A DNA stretch of 64,000 nucleotides from Avedoeria sp964651245 (GTDB taxonomy: Bacteria > Chloroflexota > Anaerolineae > Epilineales > Epilineaceae): positions 1 to 64,000 of the forward strand of contig CAZYVI010000022.1 of assembly GCA_964651245.1 (NCBI GenBank), in the 5' to 3' direction. Below are positions 8,651-17,994 of this stretch, one piece after another (position 1 is the first letter of the stretch; every line of letters starts with the position of its first letter). Both the position numbers and the translations under genes were made by a program. Below the pieces are notes generated by a model, which saw only the letters and a program-made list of their open reading frames with translations, had not been told where the DNA came from and did not search any database.

Positions 8651-11600
8651 ATGACGTCTCCATCTCCTCTCGCCTCCTCTCCGACGTCGACGCATCCGGC
8701 CGGGACTGTCCCTGTGCGCCGCCTGCGGCGATGGGGCGTGTGGGCCGCCGCAACAGCCATCCTGACCGCATCCGCGTTCGTAACGGCGGCAGCCCCGGCG
8801 CCGGTCGCGGCCCAGCACGGGGTTGAGTCCACCTTTCGATTCTCGGTCGGCCGCGACGCGCCGGTGGGTAGAGCGGCGGCGTCCTTCACGGCCGTCGCCG
8901 CCGGCCCTGATGGCACGCTGTATGCCGTTGAGCCGTCGCTCGGGCGCGTGGTGCGGTATGCGCGTGACGGCGAGGTAATCGGCGCTTTCGGCGGCTTGGG
9001 CAGCGCACCCGGCCGGTTCGCCGACAACTGCAGTGCGCCGGAGACCTACCCGGACGGGCCGTGCACCGGCCTCGACGTGGCCGTCGGACCGAGCGGCGAC
9101 GTCTTTGTCGCGGACGCCGCCGCCGGTGCGGTGCAGCGCTTCACGGCCTGGGGCCAGCCGCTGGGCTACGCATGCCCGCCCGGTTGCCTCGATGTCGCAA
9201 CTACCATCGCCCTGGCCGTCGGCGGCGACGGCACGTTGGCCGTGGCGCTGCGCGACCTCGACCGCGTGGTCGTCCTTTCGCCCGTAGGCACGACGATCGG
9301 CGCATGGACGGTGCGATGGCCCGGCGACGTCGCCCTCGACGCCGAGGGCCGCGTCTTCGTGGCCGAGATGGCATCCGCCCAGGTCGGCGTGTTCGCACCC
9401 CATGGCCGGCGGCTGGCGTCGCTCGGCCACGGCGGCATCCAGCGACCCGAGGGACCTGGTGTGTTCGCACAGTGCGTGGTCGAACAGGGCCGCGGCCTGA
9501 CGACGATCTGGCCGTGCGATCCCGTCGCGCTGTCGCTCGACCGCGACGGCGCCCTCCTGGTTCTCGACCGACGCGGCCGCGTCCACCGGATCGACCCGCG
9601 CGCGCCCGACGACTGGACGCTGCGCGCGACGGGCCTGGACGGTGCCCGCGGCCTCGCCGTCGACACCGCCGGCCGGCTCGTCGCCGCCGGCGGCGGGCTG
9701 CGCCTCGTGGGCGAGGGCGCCGCGCTGGACGAAGCCTGGCCGGCCATCGCCGTCGATCGCGGCGCGCTGTACGCGCCCACCGACATCGCGGTCGTGCCAC
9801 CTGCCACGGTGCGCGATGACCCAGAGCTCACGATCGTCGACGCGGCGAGCCACCGCGTCTACCGGATCTGGGGAGCGGGGCTGCGTCGCGAGGCCTGGGG
9901 CGGTCAGGGCGCCGGTCCGGGCCGCCTGGCCGCTCCGCAGGCGGTCGCGCTCGCGCCGGACCGCTCGGTGCTCGTGGCCGACACCGGCAACGATCGGCTG
10001 CAGCGCTTCAGCTACGAAGGCCTGTTCCGCTCGGCGCTCGACCGCGTCGGGTCCGGCGGCGCTCGCCTGGCGCAGCCGCGCGACGTCGCCGTCGACGCCG
10101 ACGGCATCGTGTACGCCGTCGACGCGGCGCCGGGCCGGATCGCGCGATTCGGTGCCGACGATACGCCGCTCGACCCCTGGCTGCTGACCGCTGCGGCCGG
10201 CGAGGCGCCGCCGGACCTGGTGGCGATCGCCGTCACCGCCGACCGCGCCATCGTCGTCGCCGACGCGGCGAACCGGCGCGTCGTGCGCCTCGGCTCGGAC
10301 GGCGCGGTCTTCGGCGACGAGCCGATCGTGGCGCCCGACGGCGCGAAGCGGGTGCCGCTGAGCGTGGCCGTCGCCCCGGACGGCCGGGCGACCGTAGGCA
10401 CGGCCGACGGCCTGATCCTCGACCTCGGCGGCGAAGCGGGCACGACGGTCCGCGCCACCGCTGGGTGTGGGCTCCGGCACGTCACCCAGGCGACCGCGTT
10501 GGCATACGGGCCGGATGGCACGCTCCACGTCGTCGACGGGCCTGGGCGGCGCATCCTGGCGTTCGTGCCTGGCGCCCACGAAACCGTCAACGTGCGCGGC
10601 TACTCCGCCGTCGACGCACTCGGCGATGCGGTGTTCGAGGCGCCCGGTGCCGTGGTCGCGGTCGGCGACGTCGTTGTGGCAGCCGACAGCGCGCATCGCC
10701 GCCTTCAGCCGCTGACGACCGAGGGCGTCGCGGCCGGCCGGCCGCAGTCCGCGCCCGGCTGTCAAGGCGCGAACCTGGGCACGGTCAGCGCCCTCGCCGC
10801 CGCGCCCGGCGGCCGATTGGTGGCAGCGGACGCCGAGTTCGGCCGTGTCGTCGAGCGCGATCGACACGGCACCACGTCGCTGCGTGCCTGGGGGACGCCC
10901 GGCGCATTGCCCATCGACTTGGGCTCGCCGGTTGCCGCGCTGGCCACGGGCGACGGCGGCGTCTGGCTGGCCGCAGAGGCACCGCGCCGGATCCTGCGCT
11001 TCGGGCCTGACGGCGCCAGCGTCGCGTCGTGGGCGGTGCCGATGCTCGACGTAGGCCTGCCCAAGGCGGCGCCGCCCGTGCCGCCGCCCGCCGGCATCGA
11101 CGCCCTGGTGCGTGCGGCCGATGGCACGGTGGCGCTGTTCGACATCGCCGGCCGGCGCGTCTACCGCTTGCGCGACGACGGCAGCGCCGTGGCGGCCTGG
11201 TCGCTGCCCGCCGAGGTCGTCTCGCCGCGGTCGCTGGCGGCGGCGGCGGACGGGTCGTGGCTCGTCGCCGACACCGCGCGCCACCACATCGCCCGCCTCG
11301 ACGCGGACGGGAGATGGCTTGGCGCGCTGGGGGAGGCGGCGGGCCTCGCGGCGCCGGAGCGGGTCGCTGCGATGGGCGATGGCCGGATCGTCGTCGTGCA
11401 GCGGGTCACCGAGACGCAGCGGCTCCCGAGCGGCAGCGTTCTTTCGCGCCGCTTCGACGAGGCGGTCGTGCTCGACGCCGGCGGCGCACGGCTGGCCCGC
11501 TGGGACCTGACGGGCCTGCCGCGTCCGGTGTTCCACCGCTGGCGCGCCGTCGCGGCCACCGATGCGGGGTCGCTGTGGTTGGTCGCCGACGAGCCGATCT

Positions 11601-12817
11601 CGTCGTTCGATGGCCGCTATGCCTGGTCCTTCGCGCCGGTCGTCGAGGTGGGCATCGACGGCGCCGTGATCCAACGCGCGGACGTGCCGATCGACCCGCC
11701 GCACCAGCCGCGAGTGCCGACGCCGTGGAACCTCGACGCGCCGATCGCGCTGGCGCCGCGGCCCGACGGCGGCCTCTGGATCGCCGGCAGCCGGGTGCCG
11801 CTGCTGGCCCACGTGGCCGCCGACGCCAAGGTGGTCCGTCGTCTCTGGACGACCCGCGACGGCCCCGGCGGCCTGACCCGTGCGTCGGGCGTAGCTGTCG
11901 CCCCCGGGCCTGACGGCCAACCGCGCCTGTTTGTCGCCGACTCTGGCGCCCACCGCGTCGTCGTGTTCGCCTGGGACGGCGCCTTCGAGCGGGAGTGGTC
12001 GGCCGGGCCGGACGGCCTGGCGCTGAACGCGCCGCACCAGATGGCCGTCGCCGCCGACGGCACGCTCTGGGTCGCCGATAGCGGCAACCACCGGCTCGCC
12101 CACTTCGCTGCCGACGGCACGCCGCTCGGTGCGGTGGGCGCGTTGGGCGGTGCGCCGGGGCAGCTGCGCGCGCCGCGCGGCGTGGCCGTGGCGGCCGACG
12201 GGACGCTTCGCGTGGCGGATACCGGCAACCGCCGGCTCCAGGCGCTGGCGACCGACGGCGCCGTGCTGGCAGTGTGGGGGACGGGCGCCGAGGTGGGCGC
12301 GGTGCAGGAGCCGGCCGGGCTGGCGTTCGACGACCAGGGTCAGCTCTGGGTGGCCGACACGCTCGCCGACCGCCTTCACGTGTTCGGCCCGACGCCGAGC
12401 GACCGCTGGCATGTGCGCACGTACGCCGACGCCGGGCTGGTGGACGGGCCGTTGGACCACCGCGTGCTGGACGGTCCGACCCTGGACCTGGACTGGTCCG
12501 GCGGTCCGCCCGCGCCGGGCGTACCCGCCACCGGGTTCGGCCTGCGCGCCGAGGCGCGCATCGCCGCGCCGGCGTGGCCGGAGCGCTGGCTGTTGTCGGT
12601 GCGCGGCGCGGCACACGCGTCGCGCGACGGCCGCGACCGCGTCGCGGCGGCGAGCGGCGATCCGGCAGCGGCCGTGTTCGACACTCCCGGGGCCGACACC
12701 TGGCTGCGCGTCGACTTCGCGGCGCTGCGGACGCAACGTCCGTCGCTTCACGTCGGCCCTATGGCGAGCGTCCGGTACTTCCCGGCGGCGCTGAACGGCG
12801 CGACGCGCGCCCGATGA
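8651..12817 (+). CDS. Giant exported NHL-repeat propeller protein with C-terminal PA14-like domain
   Basis: 1388 residues. I chose the ATG at 8651 because it is followed by a clear signal peptide (RRLRRWGVWAAATAILTASAFVTAAAPAPVAAQ). The mature protein consists of many NHL/six-bladed-propeller repeats, recognisable from recurring phrases such as VAPDGTLYV, VADTGNDRLQRF and VADSGNHRLAHF, enough for several propellers. The last 130 residues (from RTYADAGLVDGPL through DLDWSGGPPAPGVPATGF) look like a PA14 carbohydrate/adhesion-type domain. No catalytic residues are apparent; a structural or binding role at the cell surface is an inference. There is no sorting motif at the end. A long antisense reading frame covers it but is a codon-bias artefact. 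Confidence 0.85.
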   Translation: MTSPSPLASSPTSTHPAGTVPVRRLRRWGVWAAATAILTASAFVTAAAPAPVAAQHGVESTFRFSVGRDAPVGRAAASFTAVAAGPDGTLYAVEPSLGRVVRYARDGEVIGAFGGLGSAPGRFADNCSAPETYPDGPCTGLDVAVGPSGDVFVADAAAGAVQRFTAWGQPLGYACPPGCLDVATTIALAVGGDGTLAVALRDLDRVVVLSPVGTTIGAWTVRWPGDVALDAEGRVFVAEMASAQVGVFAPHGRRLASLGHGGIQRPEGPGVFAQCVVEQGRGLTTIWPCDPVALSLDRDGALLVLDRRGRVHRIDPRAPDDWTLRATGLDGARGLAVDTAGRLVAAGGGLRLVGEGAALDEAWPAIAVDRGALYAPTDIAVVPPATVRDDPELTIVDAASHRVYRIWGAGLRREAWGGQGAGPGRLAAPQAVALAPDRSVLVADTGNDRLQRFSYEGLFRSALDRVGSGGARLAQPRDVAVDADGIVYAVDAAPGRIARFGADDTPLDPWLLTAAAGEAPPDLVAIAVTADRAIVVADAANRRVVRLGSDGAVFGDEPIVAPDGAKRVPLSVAVAPDGRATVGTADGLILDLGGEAGTTVRATAGCGLRHVTQATALAYGPDGTLHVVDGPGRRILAFVPGAHETVNVRGYSAVDALGDAVFEAPGAVVAVGDVVVAADSAHRRLQPLTTEGVAAGRPQSAPGCQGANLGTVSALAAAPGGRLVAADAEFGRVVERDRHGTTSLRAWGTPGALPIDLGSPVAALATGDGGVWLAAEAPRRILRFGPDGASVASWAVPMLDVGLPKAAPPVPPPAGIDALVRAADGTVALFDIAGRRVYRLRDDGSAVAAWSLPAEVVSPRSLAAAADGSWLVADTARHHIARLDADGRWLGALGEAAGLAAPERVAAMGDGRIVVVQRVTETQRLPSGSVLSRRFDEAVVLDAGGARLARWDLTGLPRPVFHRWRAVAATDAGSLWLVADEPISSFDGRYAWSFAPVVEVGIDGAVIQRADVPIDPPHQPRVPTPWNLDAPIALAPRPDGGLWIAGSRVPLLAHVAADAKVVRRLWTTRDGPGGLTRASGVAVAPGPDGQPRLFVADSGAHRVVVFAWDGAFEREWSAGPDGLALNAPHQMAVAADGTLWVADSGNHRLAHFAADGTPLGAVGALGGAPGQLRAPRGVAVAADGTLRVADTGNRRLQALATDGAVLAVWGTGAEVGAVQEPAGLAFDDQGQLWVADTLADRLHVFGPTPSDRWHVRTYADAGLVDGPLDHRVLDGPTLDLDWSGGPPAPGVPATGFGLRAEARIAAPAWPERWLLSVRGAAHASRDGRDRVAAASGDPAAAVFDTPGADTWLRVDFAALRTQRPSLHVGPMASVRYFPAALNGATRAR

Positions 12818-12845
12818 GCGTCGCCGCCGCGCCCGACGCCGCCGC

Positions 12846-12851
12846 TATGCT
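12846..12851 (+). promoter_or_regulatory. Possible -10 box for guaB
   Basis: TATGCT in the 100-bp gap before guaB, giving a leader of roughly 60 bases. TACGAT immediately overlaps it. No recognisable -35 box, so confidence is low. Confidence 0.3.
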
Positions 12852-12917
12852 ACGATCCGGCATCGTCGTCGGCCTGCGCGCGGCGGCCCGTGACGTAGAC
12901 GATTGCGGAGACCGGCC

Positions 12918-14438
12918 ATGGATGACGTCCTCGACCGCGCGGCCCCCCTGGGCGCCGCCAACGGCGCTGCGCCCACGCCGCAGCTGCGGCTGCGCCCCGA
13001 GGCGGCGCTGACGTTCGACGACGTGCTGCTGGTGCCGCGCTACAGCGAGGTCCGCTCGCGCTCGGCGGCCGAGACGGCGACGCAGTTCAGCCGCCGGATC
13101 CGGCTGGCGATGCCGATCGTCTCGAGCAACATGGACACCGTCACCGAGAGCGAGATGGCGATGGCCCTGGCGCGCGCCGGCGGCATCGGCGTCATCCACC
13201 GCTTCCTGACGATCCAGCGGCAGGCAGACGAGGTCCGGCGCGTGAAGCGCAGCCAGGCCACCGTGGTCAAGGCGCCGCTGACGCTGCCGCCCGCGGCGCG
13301 CGTCGGCGACGCCCGGGCGCTGATGGGCGAGGACGGCGTCGGCGGCGTGATCATCGTCGACGCCGAGCAGCGGCCCGTGGGCATCGTTACGCGGCGCGAC
13401 GTCCTGTTCTTCGACGACGACGCGGCGCCGGTCACGGCGGTCATGACGCCGGCGGAGCGGCTCGTCACCGCCCCCGAGGGCACCCCGACCGACGAGGCGC
13501 GGCGGCTGCTGGATGCCCACCGGGTCGAGAAGCTGCCGCTGGTGGACGGCGAGGGCCGGTTGGCCGGGCTCATCACGGCCAAGGACCTCGAGCACCGCGC
13601 CGCCTTCCCCCAGGCCACGATCGACCCCACCGGCAGCCTGCGCGTCGCCGCCGCGGTCGGCGTCCGGCCCGGCTACCTCGAGCGCGCCGAGGCGCTGCTC
13701 CACGCCGGCGCCGACGCGCTCGTCATCGACATCGCCCACGGCGACTCCATCATGGCGGTCGACGCCGCGCGCGAGCTGCGCCGCACCTTCGGCGACGCCT
13801 GGGACATGGTGGCGGGCAACGTCGCCACCGCCGACGGCACGCGGCGGCTCATCGACGCCGGTGCGGACGCCGTCAAGGTCGGCATCGGCCCCGGCTCGAT
13901 CTGCGTGACACGCATCGTGACCGGCTTCGGCGTGCCGCAGCTCAGCGCCATCGCCGACTGCGCCGTCGCCACCGCCGCCGCCGGCGTGCCCATGGTGGCC
14001 GACGGCGGCATCAAGGCGGCGGGCGACATCGTCAAGGCGCTGGCGGCCGGGGCGCAGAGCGTGATGATCGGCAGCCTGCTGGCCGGCACGCGCGAGAGCC
14101 CGGGCATGGTCGTGGTGCGCGGCGGGCGGCGCTACAAGGTGACGCGCGGCATGGCCTCGCTCGAGGCGAACATCGCGCTGCAGGCCACCGAGCGCCAGCT
14201 GCCGGCGGCCCAGATCCCCAAGAAGGAATATGAGCGCGTCGTGCCCGAGGGCGTCGAGGCGCGCGTGCCGTACCGCGGCCCGGTGGACGCCATCCTCTAC
14301 CAGCTGGTGGGCGGGCTGCGCAGCGGCCTGTCCTACGCCGGCGCCCGGACGATCCCCGAGCTCCAGGCCACCGCCGAGTTCGTCCGCATCAGCCCGGCCG
14401 GCCAGCGCGAGAGCGGCCCGCACGACGTCGATCTCTAG
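12918..14438 (+). CDS. guaB: IMP dehydrogenase, CBS-domain containing, with atypical flap
   Basis: 506 residues, the normal bacterial length. It oxidises IMP to XMP in guanine nucleotide synthesis, using NAD+. The N-terminal barrel half (ALTFDDVLLVPRYSEVRS) is followed by two CBS domains at residues about 110-220. The active loop is GPGSICVTRIVTGFGVPQ with catalytic C329; the usual second Thr of SICTTR is Val. The phosphate site is VADGGIKAAGDIVKALAAGA. The C-terminal flap reads ERQLPAAQIPKKEYERVVPEG where typical enzymes have DRYFQ, so the Arg-Tyr dyad is not visible. The ATG at 12918 has GGAG 8 bases upstream. A GMP-reductase activity cannot be excluded from sequence alone. Confidence 0.9.
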   Translation: MDDVLDRAAPLGAANGAAPTPQLRLRPEAALTFDDVLLVPRYSEVRSRSAAETATQFSRRIRLAMPIVSSNMDTVTESEMAMALARAGGIGVIHRFLTIQRQADEVRRVKRSQATVVKAPLTLPPAARVGDARALMGEDGVGGVIIVDAEQRPVGIVTRRDVLFFDDDAAPVTAVMTPAERLVTAPEGTPTDEARRLLDAHRVEKLPLVDGEGRLAGLITAKDLEHRAAFPQATIDPTGSLRVAAAVGVRPGYLERAEALLHAGADALVIDIAHGDSIMAVDAARELRRTFGDAWDMVAGNVATADGTRRLIDAGADAVKVGIGPGSICVTRIVTGFGVPQLSAIADCAVATAAAGVPMVADGGIKAAGDIVKALAAGAQSVMIGSLLAGTRESPGMVVVRGGRRYKVTRGMASLEANIALQATERQLPAAQIPKKEYERVVPEGVEARVPYRGPVDAILYQLVGGLRSGLSYAGARTIPELQATAEFVRISPAGQRESGPHDVDL

Positions 14439-14567
14439 GCGCGCCGCTGGGTCGACGCGCCGACCGGGCGACGCGCCGCGGCGCGATGGGAATCGCGCCA
14501 GCGCCGGCGGTGTCCACCGCCACCCCGCTCGCGGGTTCTAACGGGCATGCGCCCCAAGGAGCCTGCG

Positions 14568-15914
14568 ATGCGCCGCACTGCCGCCGCCCTGTTCCTGGCC
14601 ACCGCCGCGATGGCCGCCGCCGTCCTCGTCCTGGCCGCCGCGCTGCCCGGCCGCCCGGCGTCCGCCGCCCGCCCGGCCGACCCCACCGCGACGCCCCCCA
14701 GCGCCACCACCGCCCGCGGCTGCCGCGTCGAATCCGACCGCGCCGCGGCGCCGGCGCACCTCACGCTCAGCGACACCGTGGCGGTCACCCTCACGCTGCG
14801 CGGCTGCCTGCCGCCGGTCGCGCCGCTGCATGTGGTGCTGGTGCTCGACCTCGACCGCGGCGACGAGGCGTATGGCGACGTGCGCGAGGCGATGTTTGAC
14901 CTTGTCGACGAGATCGAGCTCGGCATCCGGCCGCACGTGCGCGTCGGCGTCGTGACCTTCGACCCGCGGGTCAAGGTCGTCGCGCCGTTGGCGGTGAGCG
15001 CCGCGCGCGCCCGCGGCGCCCTGGCGCGCGTCGAGCGAGCCGGGCCGCGCGCGCTGGCCGACGGCATCGACCGCGCGCGCGAGCTGTTGGTGCGGGGCCG
15101 CTCGCTGGAGCCGTCCGACGCGGCCGCGATCCGCGAGGTGATCGTCGTCGTCGCGCCGGGGTGCGGCGACGAACCGACCGCCGCCGGGCGCGTCGTGACG
15201 GCGGCCAATCAGGCCAAGTCCCAGCGGATCCTCGTCGTCGCCGCCGGCTCGATCGACGACGACGGCCGCGCCCTGGCGTGCTTCCGCGCGGCCGCGTCGT
15301 CGCCGCGCTACTTCTACGAACGGCGTGACCTGGGGCGCATCGTCCAGCTGTTCCGGTCCATCGTCGATGCCCGACCGGGCGGCCCGACGGTCGCCGGCGC
15401 GGGCGTCGTGATCACCGAGACGCTGGGCGGGTCGTTCGCGCTCGTGGGCGGCAGCGACCATCCGCCGGCCGTCGTTTCGGCCGACGGCCGCGGCCTGACG
15501 TGGCGGCTGCCGGTGACGCTGACGGATGCGACGGCGGGCGTCGTGACGGCCAGCTACCGCGCCCGCCCGCTGGCCGCCGGCCGCTGGCCGCTGAGCGCGG
15601 CGGCCGGCGCCGCCTTCACCGACGGCTACGGGGCGCGGGGTTACATCCCGTTCCCGCCGGCCACGCTCGACGTCGTCGACGCCGCCGCCAGCGACGCCCG
15701 CGTCTGCCCCGGCACGGCCGCGCGCGCGCCGGCCGACGCCATCGCCGCCGCCCTGGCCCGGCCCGACACCGTGGCCGGCTGGGGCCAGCGCTGCAGCGCC
15801 CAGCTGCCGCCGGGCCCGACGAACCCGTTGCGCCAGAACCTCAGCCTGGCGCGGCCGGGCCGGCCGTACCACCCGATCGCCAACGGCCTGGTCTGGGCCT
15901 GCGGCTGCCGCTAG
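14568..15914 (+). CDS. Secreted von Willebrand A-domain protein
   Basis: 448 residues. The ATG at 14568 has AAGGAG 6 bases upstream and is preferred over the ATG at 14547. A signal peptide (RRTAAALFLATAAMAAAVLVLAAAL) is followed by a DUF11/CARDF-like strand region and a VWA fold (VVLVLDLDRGDEAYGD ... VRVGVVTFDPRVKV ... VIVVVAPGCGDE). The MIDAS DxSxS motif is degenerate (DLDRG), so metal-dependent ligand binding is doubtful. The remaining part is Ala/Gly-rich and ends with a Cys-containing tail (GLVWACGCR). Function unknown; it is one of three VWA proteins in the window. Confidence 0.75.
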   Translation: MRRTAAALFLATAAMAAAVLVLAAALPGRPASAARPADPTATPPSATTARGCRVESDRAAAPAHLTLSDTVAVTLTLRGCLPPVAPLHVVLVLDLDRGDEAYGDVREAMFDLVDEIELGIRPHVRVGVVTFDPRVKVVAPLAVSAARARGALARVERAGPRALADGIDRARELLVRGRSLEPSDAAAIREVIVVVAPGCGDEPTAAGRVVTAANQAKSQRILVVAAGSIDDDGRALACFRAAASSPRYFYERRDLGRIVQLFRSIVDARPGGPTVAGAGVVITETLGGSFALVGGSDHPPAVVSADGRGLTWRLPVTLTDATAGVVTASYRARPLAAGRWPLSAAAGAAFTDGYGARGYIPFPPATLDVVDAAASDARVCPGTAARAPADAIAAALARPDTVAGWGQRCSAQLPPGPTNPLRQNLSLARPGRPYHPIANGLVWACGCR

Positions 15915-16005
15915 CCGCGCCACGTCACGCCGGCGCGGTCGGATCCGGCCGCGCCGCTCGCCGACGTCGTCGTCGCCGAACGGGGCGCGGCGGCCGCGCC
16001 GCCTG

Positions 16006-17220
16006 CTAGGGCGCCACCGCCAGGCTCTTCGCCAGCCCCTCGACGAGCTCGTCCTTCTCGGCGTCGGTCAGCCGGGCCGGCCGGTGGAGCAGGAGGTAGT
16101 CGGCGGTGGGCATGCTGCCGCGGGACAGCGAGCGGCCCATGCGCTCGCCCAGGCTGGCGCGGCGGTCGGGCGCCAGCTGGTCGAGCGCGGAGAGGTTGAA
16201 CGCCGCGCGCCCGCTGCGGACATGGCCGGCGGTGAGCCAGTTCATCGGCGCCACGTGGGTGTACCACGGCCAGCGTGTCTCGTTGGAGTGGCAGTCGAGG
16301 CAGGCGTGGCCCACCAGCTCGGCGGTGCGCGGCGAGTCCCAGACGGCGGCCACGGTGGGCGGCGGGTTGTCGGTGGCGATGCGCAGCGGTTGGATGGCCA
16401 GCAGGACGGCCGCCGTGAGGACGAGGCCCGCCGCCGCCGCGCCGGGCAGCTCCGAGAGTCCGCCCGGCGGCGTGTTGGCCGTGCGGGCGGTGATCGTCAT
16501 GTCGCGCCGGGCGCGCCAGCCGGCCAGGGCCGCCAGCAGCGCCAGCACCGCCGTCACCGCCACCACCCCCGCGCCGACGGCGAACGTCCGCTGCGCCGCG
16601 GCGGCCATCGCGGCCAGCGCCGCCGGGTCGGGCGTCGGCGCGCCCGGCGGGCCCTGCGGCGCGCTGGGGGCGGCGCGCAGCACGATGGACGCCGCCGTGA
16701 CCATCGCCCCGCCGACGACGAGCGCCGCCAGCGTGGCGCCGGTGATCAGGAGGTTGGCCAGCCGCACCGCGCCGGGCGGCAGCTGCGCCCGCGCCGCCGC
16801 CGGCACGATGACGACGGTCGCCAGGACGCCGAACACCGCCAGCCAGGCCATGGCGAACGTGACGTCGCCGATCGGGTCGACTTCGGCCAGGCCGCCGACG
16901 GTGCCGACCTTGAAGTAGGCGCCGATCGCACCGATGGCCAGCAGCTTGACGAGCCACAGCGGCACGATCTGGACGACGCGGCGGCCGAAGCCAGCCCGGC
17001 GGAGCGCCAGCGGCACGCCCACGGCCATCGCCGCCGCCAGCGCCAGGGCGAGCGCCACCAGCGCCGCCCGGCGCGCCAGGTCCTGGACCTCGCCCAACCC
17101 CGCCGCGTCGCCGAACAGCCGGCCGACGTTGCGGCTCAGGCGCAGCGTGACGTGGTACGCCGCCAACAACAGCGCGATCCACAGCAGACCGCGCGACAAT
17201 CGCTCCTGCACCTGGCGCAT
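16006..17220 (-). CDS. Multi-spanning membrane protein with C-terminal haem-binding (CxxCH) domain
   Basis: 404 residues. The ATG at 17220 has a perfect AGGAGG 5 bases upstream. The first three quarters contain about seven hydrophobic segments (e.g. LLWIALLLAAYHVTL, IVPLWLVKLLAIGAIGAYF, TFAVGAGVVAVTAVLALLAAL). The last 110 residues match the Haem_bd domain: ACLDCHSNETRWPWYTHVAPMNWL, with the CxxCH haem motif near residue 306, then HVRSGRAAFNLS. The domain would lie outside the cytoplasm, where haem c is attached. It could be a redox or signalling component; partners are not evident. It is the last gene of a minus-strand run, 40 bases after the SRPBCC gene, and ends tail-to-tail with the VWA gene. 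Confidence 0.8.
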   Translation of the reverse strand: MRQVQERLSRGLLWIALLLAAYHVTLRLSRNVGRLFGDAAGLGEVQDLARRAALVALALALAAAMAVGVPLALRRAGFGRRVVQIVPLWLVKLLAIGAIGAYFKVGTVGGLAEVDPIGDVTFAMAWLAVFGVLATVVIVPAAARAQLPPGAVRLANLLITGATLAALVVGGAMVTAASIVLRAAPSAPQGPPGAPTPDPAALAAMAAAAQRTFAVGAGVVAVTAVLALLAALAGWRARRDMTITARTANTPPGGLSELPGAAAAGLVLTAAVLLAIQPLRIATDNPPPTVAAVWDSPRTAELVGHACLDCHSNETRWPWYTHVAPMNWLTAGHVRSGRAAFNLSALDQLAPDRRASLGERMGRSLSRGSMPTADYLLLHRPARLTDAEKDELVEGLAKSLAVAP

Positions 17221-17260
17221 CCATGCCTCCTGGACGTCGCGGTTCGATCCTCGCCGAAGC

Positions 17261-17908
17261 TTAACCCCGGACCGACGCGGCGCGGGCCGACGAACCGGCG
17301 GCATCCGAACGAGCCGCGGCGTCCGTGGCGTTCATCGCGGACACCGAGTCCCCCTCGGCCGCCGGCTGTGCCCAAAGATGCCACGCGCGCGCCCGCAACG
17401 CCGCCTGGCGGAAGCGGAAGATCGCCAGGACGTCGCGCCGCACGAACAGCGCGTGCGCCAGCCGCCCGGTCGGGACGGCGTAGCGCACCTCGTCGATCAC
17501 CACCGTCCCGCCGTCGCGCTCGACGAAGGCGTGGCGGTGCTCCCAGCGGCGGTAGGGGCCGCGCACCTGGTCGTCGGCGAAGCCGTGCGGCGGGTCCCAG
17601 GCCGTGATCCGCGTTCGCCAGCGCAGCGGCACGCCGTGCACCGCCAGCCGGTAGTCGATCACGGTCCCTTCGGCCATGGGAATCGGGCCGGGTGTCTGGA
17701 TCGCGAACCGCATCCACGGGGGCGTGATCCCCTCGAGGTTGCGCGCGTCGGCGTGGAACGCGAAGACCGTGGCGAGGTCGGCGTCGAGCCAGCACTCGGC
17801 GCGCAGGACGTACGCGCCGTCGCCCGCGCGGGTGATCGTCGGCGGCGGCGTCGGGTCGGCGGCCGACGCGGTGGGCGTCGGGCCGGCGGCGGGCACGGGC
17901 GTCGGCAT
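17261..17908 (-). CDS. SRPBCC (START-like) family protein
   Basis: 215 residues from the ATG at 17908, which has AGGAG 8 bases upstream. After a Thr/Pro-rich N-terminal stretch the sequence is a helix-grip SRPBCC domain: AECWLDADLATVFAFHADARN, then GTVIDYRLAVHGVPLRWRT and WEHRHAFVERDGGTVVIDEV. Members bind hydrophobic ligands; this branch is often found beside photolyase-like genes, as here (86 bases after the photolyase-like gene). The ligand is unknown. Two extra in-frame ATG/GTG starts further upstream would only lengthen the low-complexity start. Confidence 0.8.
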   Translation of the reverse strand: MPTPVPAAGPTPTASAADPTPPPTITRAGDGAYVLRAECWLDADLATVFAFHADARNLEGITPPWMRFAIQTPGPIPMAEGTVIDYRLAVHGVPLRWRTRITAWDPPHGFADDQVRGPYRRWEHRHAFVERDGGTVVIDEVRYAVPTGRLAHALFVRRDVLAIFRFRQAALRARAWHLWAQPAAEGDSVSAMNATDAAARSDAAGSSARAASVRG

Positions 17909-17994
17909 CGGCTGGACTCCTGGGCGACAGCGAAGCGGTGCGCCGGACCCTCGCAGCGCGGCGCCGGGAGTCGGTCGCACGACGGTCCGCCGCG

